From Branchiostoma floridae (taxonomy: Eukaryota; Chordata; Leptocardii; Amphioxiformes; Branchiostomatidae): DNA of 64,000 bases. This document shows, piece after piece, positions 54,897 to 64,000 of this stretch; position 1 is the stretch's first letter, and each line of letters opens with the position of its first letter. The notes beneath the pieces were generated by a model, which was not told the DNA's origin, ran no database searches, and saw only the letters and a list, made by a program, of their open reading frames with translations. A program made the translations under genes and the position numbers. The stretch spans positions 1,263,477 to 1,327,476 of the forward strand of contig NC_049986.1 in NCBI RefSeq assembly GCF_000003815.2, in the 5' to 3' direction.

Positions 54897-55016
54897 ATTG
54901 GTTAAGGTTAATGAGATCAGCCCTCTCATTGTCTATAAGTAGATATCCTATTGTTATGTTCGTTAAGCTTGGGAGATGCATTTGTCTGCTCAGTCACTTC
55001 GAGACCGTGGAGTCAG
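54897..55016 (+). promoter_or_regulatory. Candidate promoter and untranslated exon 1 of the 56.4-kb ZNF locus
   Basis: ATTGG (54897-54901) and TATAAG (54934-54939) are followed about 80 bp later by ccgtggagtcag|gtatgtgaac (exon end 55016). With the acceptor ttccattcctgcag (AG at 56413-56414) the intron is 1.4 kb. Inverted counterpart at 34705-34824. Confidence 0.5.
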
Positions 55017-55252
55017 GTATGTGAACGTGTTAGATAGTCCCTCTGTAGCATGTAAGGTTGTGTAGTTTGTAGTGTAATACTTTGATTATGGAGTCAGGTA
55101 TGTGAACGTGTTAGATAGTCCCTCTGTAGCATGTAAGGTTGTGTAATTTGTAGTGTAATACTTTGATTATGGAGTCAGGTATGTGAACGTGTTAGAAAGT
55201 CCCTCTGTAGCATGTAAGGTTGTGTAGTTTTTAGTGTAATACTTTGATTATC
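55010..55252 (+). repeat. 81-bp tandem repeat, 3 units, each with a splice-donor-like site
   Basis: ggagtcag|gtatgtgaacg recurs with exon-side ends at 55016, 55097 and 55178. Reverse complement of the array at 34474-34712, with the same copy number. Confidence 0.9.
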
Positions 55253-56433
55253 CGCTATCTCTGTATTGTGACTAGACTTGGTAACTCAGACTACATTGAA
55301 TCCGCACATCTGTATCTATAATTGCAAACCTGGTGTAAACTGTGTTGAAGTGCTTCGGATCATATACGTCAGTTTAGGATAAGTGAAATAGATACGGCTC
55401 ACAGATTGTAATCGAACTGGTTTGGCTGATATTGAATTTAGAACCCAAACCTCTATTCTTACATACCCACCTTTGTACATTCCACGTTTACAGAAATGCG
55501 GTACCATTTAGGATTGTTATGCCCGATTACAACCTCTGCGTAGAAAACTCTTTTGCGGTCCGTACGCGTATTTACCCAACTTCTAGGCCCTGGTCTGGCA
55601 ACACAGGGACTAGCTTCCCTGGATGTTATATGTATAAGGGCTTGCCATACCAAGCTTCAAAATGTCATTGTCTGAAATAAGCCCCCACAGTCATCAGATT
55701 GTAAACGAGATACATTTTGTATGTCAAAGGTAAAGGCCTCAAAAAAGGAAACAAATCCGGTCTTGACGTTGTTATGCAAATCGAACAATGGTAGAGACAA
55801 GGACTGTTTTCGTTTTCGGGGCCATTACCTTAGACATGCCGCACATGCGTTCTGATCTCTGTGAGAGAGATTATACGCAATTGACTCTTCCCTTGGCTGA
55901 CTGACCCTTTATTAATTTCTAAACAAAGTAATTGCCGGGCAAACATTTTCTCCAGGAAGGTTTAGGGTTCAAAAGAGTTAAGTGTTTTTGACGCCTCTTT
56001 GTATGCATCTCTGCGTTAGTAATGGAATGTGAAAAACAAACAAGGACCACTACAAAGGCGAACAAAACAAAGGATTCGGATTTAAATGCCTTTCACCGCG
56101 AGTCATAGAGCTAGATTTACTATCAATCACAGCAGCGGCTCGCTGCAATTGTCAGCAGCATTGTTTTCTTACGGCCGGGCCCAATCACAACTCTCTCCGA
56201 AATATAGAAGTCAACCCTGCTAGAAGTCTGCGAAGAAAAGTAGTTGCAAGGAGGTTTCAATCATGCAGAACATCATAACAGACCATGTCTATTGTAAGAA
56301 GGCAGCGATAATTTTCATAAACCAATAAGTTGTCAGCTGAGTCGTTTGTGTGGCCTGTGTCTAGAAATCAACCGTTTTCCCCCTAAAAGTTGCCATTCAT
56401 TTCCATTCCTGCAGTGTCAGAGACCTACTCAAC

Positions 56434-57254
56434 ATGGCGACCCCGGCTGTATCTCATCTGGTAAATGAGAAGGGAAGTAACGGACGTGGAGAAGATATTC
56501 CGCGTACACACAAGTGTGGCGAGTGCGGCAAGGAGTTTCGTCGACTGCGTGACTTGAAGGTACACATGCGGAGAGACCGTTTATGTGCGAGGATTGCGGC
56601 AAACATTTTAGTGTGCTGAGTCATCTGAAGAGACACATGCGGACTCATACCGGTGAGAAGCCGTATAGGTGCGATGAATGCAGCAAACAGTTCAGTGCGC
56701 TGTTTAATCTGAAGCAGCATATGAAGACTCATACTGGTGAGAAACCTTACAGATGTGAGGAGTGCAGCAGGCAGTTTAGTGAGCAGGGTTCTCTGAAGAA
56801 GCATGTGAGGACACACACTGGTGAACAACCGTACAAATGTGAGGAGTGCGGCAGACAGTTCAGTGAGCTAGGTAATCTGAAGAAGCATATAATGACTCAC
56901 ACAGGTGAAAAACCTCACAAGTGTGAGGAGTGCGGCAAACAGTTTAGTCAGCTTGGTGATCTGAAGAGCCACATACGGACACATACAAGTGAGAAGCCCT
57001 ACTTGTGTGATGAATGCAGCAAACAGTTTACTTACCAGAGTGGCCTGAAGAAACATATGCGGACTCATACCGGTGAAAAGCCATACAGATGTGAGGAGTG
57101 CGGCAGACAGTTCAGTGTGCTTGGCCACCTGAAGAGCCACATGCGGACTCATACCTGTGAGAAGCCATATAAGTGCGATGAATGCAGCAAACAGTTTAGT
57201 CATCATAGTAATCTGAAGAGACATATGATGAACCACAATGCCCTACAGATGTGA
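56434..57254 (+). pseudogene. C2H2 zinc-finger gene, 9 fingers, 13-nt deletion frameshift
   Basis: The first frame (56434-56619) gives leader MATPAVSHLVNEKGS and finger 1, then breaks at cacatgcgg|agagaccg, where the paralogues carry 13 more nucleotides (the codons for the HTG linker). From 56583 the second frame encodes eight more fingers, MCEDCGKHFS through KCDECSKQFSHHSN, ending HMMNHNALQM. Zinc sites are complete in the fingers. Further decayed fingers extend to about 57523, including CTLCNISFCQ and HLQSHKRTHS (57391-57465), so the original array was longer. Acceptor and start are family-typical. Probably a recent pseudogene; an assembly error cannot be excluded but is less likely with several lesions. 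Confidence 0.85.
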
Positions 57255-57630
57255 GGAATGACAGTGTTATGCGCTGGGTTATCTAACTAGGCATCATGCG
57301 GACTCACTCTGGCAAAAAGCATATGAGCAGTGAAGACAGTGCAACAGACAGGTTATCTAAAGAGCCACATATATGGGATTTATACTGGTGGAACCCTACA
57401 GGTGTACATTATGCAATATTAGCTTCTGCCAGTTAGACCATCTACAGAGCCACAAGCGAACCCACAGCAAAGTTCACAGCTGCCGGTGTGAAAGTTACGG
57501 ACACGTTCGACAGCAGGGAAAATCGGAAGCAGCGAACAGAAGCCACGAACCAACGTTCGTATGTGTATATAATTCACTGGCACTGATACAATATGTAGGC
57601 TTCGTTGTAGAATTTGTTGATTATACTTAG
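57255..57630 (+). pseudogene. Decayed C-terminal fingers of the 56.4-kb locus
   Basis: cctacagatgtgaggaatga and ctgggttatctaact keep the DNA pattern of a finger with broken frames. 57373-57630 is open and includes one finger (YRCTLCNISF, then HLQSHKRTH) followed by unrelated residues. Confidence 0.6.
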
Positions 57631-58536
57631 TATGTTGATATTTGAAGACAATTGCGTATTTTCGTAAACTGTTTGCGTACAGATTTCCCTAACTAATGTG
57701 GAGATAAGAAAGTTCAAGTTGCTGTTGGGGTCTTTGTTTAGGAATAGTGGTAGTTTTGACACGTAGAAGTTTTCTGCCAAATCAACCATTGAATTTTTTT
57801 TAGTTTCATATTTTGCTTTTGTATAGAATGCTAAAATGCAAGATTGCTAGGACATAGTTGTTTAGAATAATTCAGATGTATCTGCAGATTTATAATATTT
57901 GAGTAGCTACATGTACATGGTATGAACAGGAACTGTTTATTGTTTCTTTTTAGAGTAATACTATGAAACATGTAACGCTAGTTCACCTTTATTCGCAGCG
58001 TAACCTTTATCCGTTGTTTTTAACACCAGGGTATTTCGGGATATCAAGTTGACAGACGGAGGTCTCAAACTGCATTATAATTTTAAAAAATGCAATTTGA
58101 AACCAACGTTCATCAACGTGATATCCCTAAATATCCGATTTTTATGTACAACGGATATAGGTTACCCCGTGAATAAAAGTGAACTATCGTTACGTTTGTT
58201 TATCATAGACTTACCATGGACCTTCTTTGTAAAATATTGTCGTTAAAACTGCAAGTTTTTTTTGTACTGAAATGTTGGATTGACTCCCTATCTATATACT
58301 AGTATGAAGTTTGCACGTGTACATGAAATAGACTGTTGAGGCTGTTATACGGTATGTAAAAACGACATCTTCTATCTGGTCGACCTTCCAACAACTGATA
58401 ATGCTCTTGAGATTTTGTTAGTTTGCAAATGTACTTTCGAGTTGAACTTATCACTGCCAATGTTAGAATTTAGCTGTAATAGAATATGTGACTTGAAGAT
58501 GCGCTTTACTATCAACGGAATATCTGACATATCTTC
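57631..58536. other. ZNF 3' flank
   Basis: Similar to other ZNF 3' flanks (agctacatgtacatggtatg, then gtcgaccttccaacaactg). No separate gene recognised. Confidence 0.5.
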
Positions 58537-58542
58537 AATAAA
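58537..58542 (+). terminator. Polyadenylation signal
   Basis: AATAAA in tatcttcaataaaatgcaac, conserved in the cluster. Confidence 0.55.
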
Positions 58543-58703
58543 ATGCAACATGTCTCAAAAGTATGGTTGGATTGATATATTTATCAATCTCTGTGTCGCA
58601 CATGTAACGTTATGTACCCTCGTTGACAGAAAAAAATATCGCAGCAAACAGACGTTTTCCTTGAAGGAGCTGTGGTGTGCGGAAACAAGGCAACTCTTGC
58701 CTG

Positions 58704-58951
58704 CACACCTGCCGCGGGACCTTCCCTTCCTAATCTCATCAAATGGGCTGATCAATGGGCGAGCGCACACCTGCCGCGGGACCTTCCCTTCCTAATCTCA
58801 CCAAATGGGCTGACCAATGGGCGAGCGCACACCTGCCGCGGGACCTTCCTTTCCTCATCTCATCAAATGGGCTGACCAATGGACGAGCGCACACCTGCCG
58901 TGGGACCTCCCCTTCCTAATCTCATCAAATGGGCTGACCAATGGGCGAGCG
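58704..58951 (+). repeat. 62-bp CCAAT minisatellite, 4 units
   Basis: Units start at 58704, 58766, 58828 and 58890. Unit 1 has gctgatcaatggg (CCAAT lost); the others keep gctgaccaatgg. Followed by gggcacaggtcaggtcggga. Confidence 0.95.
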
Positions 58952-59726
58952 CCACGCCTGGGCACAGGTCAGGTCGGGAAATAGCCGGATGACCCGACGG
59001 CCAACTACGCTGTATGAACGCATCAGAGATCGGTGACCGCGTGCACGGGAGCCGGGCTCCCTTTTGACGCTTCCTCATTTTCTTTCCCATTACTTCAGTA
59101 GCTCAAACTTTCGTCAGGCCTGGCGGAGAAAAAAAAACATCATTATGTTATTGATAAAACAATAGTACTGTCGTTGATTTTTTTTCATAGCACATCAGTT
59201 TCTAGTTAAGTTTGTCTTTGACATCGACATATTACTAGCCGGTTGAATGAAATATTGCCCTATACATGTCTTAGGAACATGTTGTATCTTATATTCATGA
59301 AGTTAAAGGAATAGAAGGAGAAGTAAATATTCCTATATTTTAGAGAAATATAATTAATCATATGTATATTGTCGTGACTCATTTGGTGCAATATATGAGA
59401 AGTGCAATTTTTCAAAATAATCCGAAAAAAATTTAGTGAAGCTTTTTTTCTTACGCTTTACACGAAGACTCTTACAAAGATTTAGCTTTACATATTTTAC
59501 AGTTCACTTAACTCAATTACAGTAAGCCATAGTCGATAGACAGGTGTCATTAGGTGTTCTACACATTCCATTTAAGGTGTCCCTTTTGACATAAAAACAA
59601 ATAAAAAAATCATTTTCATTGCCATAAAGCCATATTTACACTTTCTTTACTTTGTATACATAAGACTGAAGACAATGAAGACTGAGGTATGTGAGAAAAA
59701 CACCTCGACCTAACCATTTGAAGTAC

Positions 59727-59831
59727 CGGGATCGAAAGCGACCCCTACTAATCGGTTGCAGTACTGCAGCGTCATTCACATTGAAGTCGTGCAGTACTGC
59801 AACTAATTACTAGGGGTCGCTTGTGATCCAT
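59727..59831. mobile_element. 105-bp palindromic MITE, copy 3
   Basis: gggatcgaaagcgaccccta mirrored by taggggtcgcttgtgatcca. Left tip degraded. Same flanks as copy 2, so it was probably inherited by duplication. Confidence 0.85.
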
Positions 59832-60599
59832 GTAAAAATACCAATAGGACAAACTATAATCTCAGACCATACTGCATGCAAGGACGCCATAATTCTCTCC
59901 GTGACTTCTACAATACCCCATTTAATTAATTTCTTCTATTTTCATATTTTTGAATCTAATTATAACCGTTGTGAACTTCAGCGCTCGGAGACAGCGAACA
60001 GCCAGAAAAGAAACAAGGTAGAATGGGTCACTACCCTGAGCCGTTTTTTTTTCCAACTGTATATTTTGGCCCTGGTATTGAGACCGAATGACGTAACGTT
60101 GTTAAAATTTTTTATAGATATATATCGTATATTTGGTCAAAGGATCCAAGTAAAAGTTTTGACATAAATCCGTTCAGTGGTTCAATATTTGATTTAACCC
60201 GGTTCTCTCAAAGTCCCGACGACCGTGCGGACGTTCACCCTTGCATGCACCTGGCATTACACTTACCTCATAATCTAATTTGACCGTAAGAACGTTCACC
60301 CTTACGCGCACCTGCAGATCGCGTAAGGTTCTGTGTAAAAATATCAAATCCATGATCAAATATAAGGCCATGTAGATTATAAATATGGTTGACATTTAGG
60401 CGTGCATCAAATATCGGTCGTTTCCAAAAAAGGAGCTTTCAACTATGCTTTAAATCGTTCAAAGTAGGTGCAAAATGAGTAAATATATGCTGCAGATAAA
60501 AAAGATATATCGAAAGACCGAGGTAAAAAAAGGAGATAAAACAATAAAATGAAGAATCTATTGTTCATCTGTTAAAACAATCTTCCAAACCACTTTTTT
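59832..60599. other. Intergenic; short direct repeat
   Basis: acgttcacccttgcatgcac (60231) and acgttcacccttacgcgcac (60293) repeat about 62 bp apart. No gene recognised. Confidence 0.4.
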
Positions 60600-60676
60600 G
60601 ACAAACTGTTTTATTCGCACGCATCAGTTTTGGGGTTCCCAGAGGATGTCAACCATATAATAAAATCAACGTGGCC
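60600..60676. mobile_element. Single arm of the AGGCC-TIR family
   Basis: gcatcagttttggggttccc, then ggatgtcaaccatataataa and cgtggccta match the right arm at 4420-4492. No left arm seen. Confidence 0.6.
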
Positions 60677-60893
60677 TACTGAGACGCGTCAGAATAGCAA
60701 ACAACTTGTACCTTATTACATTAAACTTTTGGCTTCCGATGATCCAGAGATACTCTGTCACCTGATAGGCTAGGCTAGGTTACACAAAACCTCCCTTAGA
60801 TGACGTTAGAAGAAGAAATTGTGGACGACCTACCTCGCCTCTGTTACCCAAAACGCTCACTGGACGACCCTTCAGTACCGGAGTTTTCTCCCC

Positions 60894-61101
60894 GACCGTC
60901 GAATTTGTCTCCGCAAACCGAATTTGTCTGTGTAACCGTCGAATTTTTTCGTGTAACCGTCGAATTTTTCTGTTTAACCGTGGAATGTTTCTGTGTAACC
61001 GTCGAATTTGTCTGTGTAACCGTCGAATTTTTCTGTGTAACTGTCGAATTTGCCTTTGCAACCGTCGAATCAATCTCCGCGACCATCGAAATTGTCCCTC
61101 C
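60894..61101. repeat. 21-bp minisatellite, ~10 units
   Basis: Consensus aaccgtcgaatttktctgtg (21 bp with the final t). One unit is 19 bp. Because 21 is a multiple of three, long frames open on both strands (TVEF-, NSTVTQ- and RQIRRLH-type repeats). Confidence 0.9.
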
Positions 61102-61295
61102 GGACGGTCGAAAACGTCTTTGCAACCTATGACGTAGATTGTCTCCCGTCATTATACAGTCTTTAAAACTGAGTTGAATCGATTCATCTGTAAAAAAACA
61201 TGTTGCATTTTACAGCATAATGAATGGAGCTGTTTTTAGGGGTAAAACACAGATTTAATGTTCATTTAATGCAAAACGCACAGGTGTGACAGGGT

Positions 61296-61452
61296 TTTCG
61301 CCCCCCCGTGATTTCGCCCCCCCGGGGGGGAAATCATTAGGGATTTGGCCCCCCCCCCCCCCCCCCGGGGCGAAATCACTAGCGATCTCGCCCTCCCCGG
61401 CTAGTGATCTCGCCCCCCTACCTCGCCCCCCTTTAGCGATTTCGCCCCTCCC
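61296..61452. repeat. C/G-homopolymer repeat with gatttcgcccc units
   Basis: Repeated tgatttcgccccc / ggggcgaaatca and gcgatctcgcccc blocks with C runs up to about 18. The runs make length unreliable and could form G-quadruplexes on the minus strand. Confidence 0.8.
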
Positions 61453-61619
61453 CCCAAAAAACGGGTATTTACATGACATTTTAGAAGTTGATTGGTATAA
61501 ATCACAAAATGCAGTTTCAGAATGATATAAGTACACGAGTTTGATACATAACTCCATTCGTAGTATCAATATTAACGTAATTACATGGTAATAAGATAGT
61601 TGAACTAATTGTTTCAGAC

Positions 61620-63113
61620 AAGGAGGGTTGGGTCCCTTGTATTCCCATCATTGCATATACCTGAGTCTTGACATAAGATGTATTTCATTGTATTCACCTG
61701 TCCTCAAGCAACCTATATATCTCCAATATAAGGTCTCTACCATGAAATGACCACAAAAGAACTATGTAATGTCTTTATTAATTATGCAAATATTAGGTAT
61801 TAATTAGAACTAGAGTTCCACGAACACATACCTTTGCCAAATAAACCAGGTTTGTTATGTAGAATGATGTCTGTAGACAAATGCGTTACTCATTTCATTT
61901 TCTTTATAATTAAATGCTTGGAGTTGGTTTATAAAATTTCGGCATTTATTATGCAAATTAGATCCCAATTTACAATTAATTGATATCAAATTGTATCAAG
62001 CATTACTTAAGCTATCAGCATACCAAAAATCATGATGATCCTTTGATCCATTCTTGACTTATTCTCTTTCAAAGTCTTTAAATACACCTCTTACTCTCTT
62101 CCCTCTTTCTCAGTTACATATGTGACAACTTTGATGAAAGTACTATAATGGAATGCAGTGGATTTATTAACTTTTCCTAATCAATTATGCAAATTAGCTG
62201 TTAACTTGCATAATAAGTATCACATTATATAAGTCTTCATTTAGGCTATCTACATGCCGAAAATCATGACGATCCGTCAACACGTTAATATTTTCTCATT
62301 AATTATGCAAAATTAATGAGATCATCATTTGCATGATAAATATGTATTGACATTTCTCTCTTTCTCAGCTACATATGTGACAAGTTTTAAAGCCCTATCA
62401 TGGAATGTAGTGAATTTATAAAATATCCTCATTAATTATGCAAATTAGCTGTTGATTTGCATAATTGTTATCTCATTATGTAGGTCTTCACTTACGCTAC
62501 CTACATACAAAAAAACATGATGATCCGTCAACATGTTCATATTTTCTCATTAATTATGCAAATGAGGTCATCATTTGCATAATTGATATCTGTCGACATT
62601 TCTCTCCTTCCCAGCTACATATGTGACAAGTTTGAAAGTCCTATCATGGAATGTAGTGGATTTATAATTTTTCCTCATTAATTATGCAAATTAGCTGCTG
62701 ATTTGCATAATTAGTATACCATTATGTAAGTCATCACTCATTCTATCTACATACCAAAAATCATGACGATCCGTCAACACGTTGTAGAGTTATTATCATC
62801 CAAAGTTTGAAAGGAAACCGGCGCCTGCAGTTCCAAAACAAAAGCCGCTAGGGGGCCCAAACTCACAGCACTTACTCTCTGCCTCAAGGGCTATCTACCA
62901 CTCAAAAATCATGATCACAGCATGTCCAGAACACGAGATATAAAAAATTGAGGTTCTGCTGCAGTACCTTAGCAAGCCGCTAGGGGGCCCATTATCGAAC
63001 CTGACCTTCGTTTTCCCGACCCCTACCCACCTACCAAATATTATCGGGATCCATCCAAGACTTCTTGAGTTATGCTATTAACAGACAGACAGACACACAG
63101 ACACACACACAGA
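61620..63113. repeat. ~250-bp tandem retroposon-like repeat rich in octamers
   Basis: acatatgtgacaa recurs at about 62116, 62364 and 62616. Each unit has ctcattaattatgcaaat and a mirrored atttgcataatt. The end (gccgctagggggccc, then ccatccaagacttcttgagt) runs into (acag)n at 63081-63113, like a LINE-mobilised 3' tail. Confidence 0.75.
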
Positions 63114-63689
63114 CTCACAAGCCCAAAACATAACCTTAGCCATTCTGGCAAAGGTAATAATAACGCACATTTTGGTATATGCACCTGGCCAAGGGATATC
63201 TTCACCTCCAAAATGACTGTTTTTTTTCTAGTATTTAGGAACTGATGCATTTACTAGTGTTTCTTAAGACTAGTACTTTACCAGTGTTTGTGTAGCATTT
63301 AGCAACAGCTATATCAACTTGCGCGTAGATAGTGTTTATAATGAGAAACTATTATTCACGTGTGTTTTTGTTAGTGCTTTGGAAATGTTTCCAGCACAAG
63401 AAAGAAAACACTGTGACAAATTGAAAACATATACCTGACGTATTCCGTACCATAGACGGTGTTTATACGTTCGCAGTAGCACTGTTTTTATGCCACCTCA
63501 GCTGCAAAAATTGTCTTTTTCACGTCAATGTCATGTTTGCACCGAACAATATAGTATCGACTTTCGAGGTATGACATCTTACGGTACGGTAATAAGATGC
63601 CATATAGGTACCAGGTAACACACCATATATGTTACTCCCCAGGTGTAGTATAGTACCAGGTAGCGCACCTGTAATATGTAGCAACCAGC

Positions 63690-64000
63690 TGCTCTTGGGG
63701 GGGGGGGGGGGGGCAAAAACCCTAAAGGGGGGCAAAAACCCTAGGGATCTCCCCCCCCGGGGGGGGGGGGGCAAAATCCCAGGGGGGGCGAAAACCCTTT
63801 CCCCCCGGAACAAAAATTTGGGTCTTCTTTTCCCCCTTTAGGGCAAAAACTATCCCCGGGAACCCATTCCCATTTCATTATGGGAAAATAAAAAACCGTT
63901 CCTACTTTTTGAAAAAAAAAAAAAAAGGTTAAGGCCCGTATGAAATCAATGTACAAAAGGGGTTTCAAGGGCCCAAAAAAAAGTTCCCCCTTTTAAAAAT
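63690..64000. other. Probable low-quality contig end
   Basis: G, C, A and T homopolymers of 6-18 bases appear at almost every step (ggggg-caaaa, ccccc-gggg, aaaaaaaa), unlike the rest of the window. Reading frames here should not be trusted. Confidence 0.7.

Noticed and set aside
60780-61152. Three overlapping repetitive frames (arginine-rich, Thr/Asn-rich, Val/Phe-rich)
   Set aside because: 21-bp minisatellite, a multiple of three, opens frames on both strands; no promoter or exon context.

Overview
The window looks like a draft-assembly segment of a cephalochordate (amphioxus, Branchiostoma) genome. This is an inference. The evidence is eukaryotic gene structure (splice acceptors, AATAAA signals), a cluster of short-leader C2H2 zinc-finger genes, an APE-type LINE with a 2A-like leader, LRR receptors, decayed EGF/tyrosine-kinase exons, many foldback elements and two N gaps (3518-3617, 20251-20724). 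A different invertebrate deuterostome is possible.

The backbone is a family of six zinc-finger loci: 5702-6865 (-), 13598-14275 (+), 32417-33319 (-), 44815-45649 (+, broken), 50213-51037 (+) and 56434-57254 (+, broken). In each, the whole reading frame lies in one exon that begins just after a CAG acceptor and 13-28 nt before the ATG (ACG in the broken 44.8 kb copy). For each I find a candidate promoter and untranslated exon 1, 1.4-2.5 kb upstream, ending in a CAG|GTAAGA- or CAG|GTATGT-like donor. Most have an octamer (ATGCAAAT) and a CCAAT box just upstream. Five loci have a conserved AATAAA about 1 kb or more past the stop. Four have a CpG-rich 62-bp minisatellite with a CCAAT box in every unit just beyond that signal.

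The loci arose by segmental and inverted duplication. 9.5-19.5 kb (locus A) and 47.0-53.5 kb (locus B) are paralogous direct copies. 7.19-9.47 kb is an inverted copy of 10.77-13.45 kb, so the 5.7 and 13.6 kb genes are head to head. The 32.4 (-) and 44.8 (+) genes are also head to head around a 4.4-kb palindrome (39.27-43.67 kb). 33.5-35.0 kb is inverted relative to 54.8-56.3 kb. Comparing copies exposes clean insertions: a full-length, apparently intact LINE (14281-17673) five bases after a zinc-finger stop codon, a 534-bp TIR element (12502-13035), an 890-bp TIR element (51524-52413) and a roughly 60-bp LINE tail at 39.5 kb.

Between the zinc-finger blocks lies an LRR transmembrane receptor gene (21948-23874) with two frame breaks. 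Its cytoplasmic tail is a ten-copy, 29-residue tandem array, nine copies of which carry YENP, a pY-x-N / pY-x-x-P SH2-docking consensus. A related tyrosine-rich tail remnant is at 27.34-27.73 kb. The remainder is repeats: SINEs, LINE tails, several foldback/MITE families, minisatellites, an octamer-studded repeat at 61.7-62.8 kb, and poor-quality sequence after about 63.69 kb.
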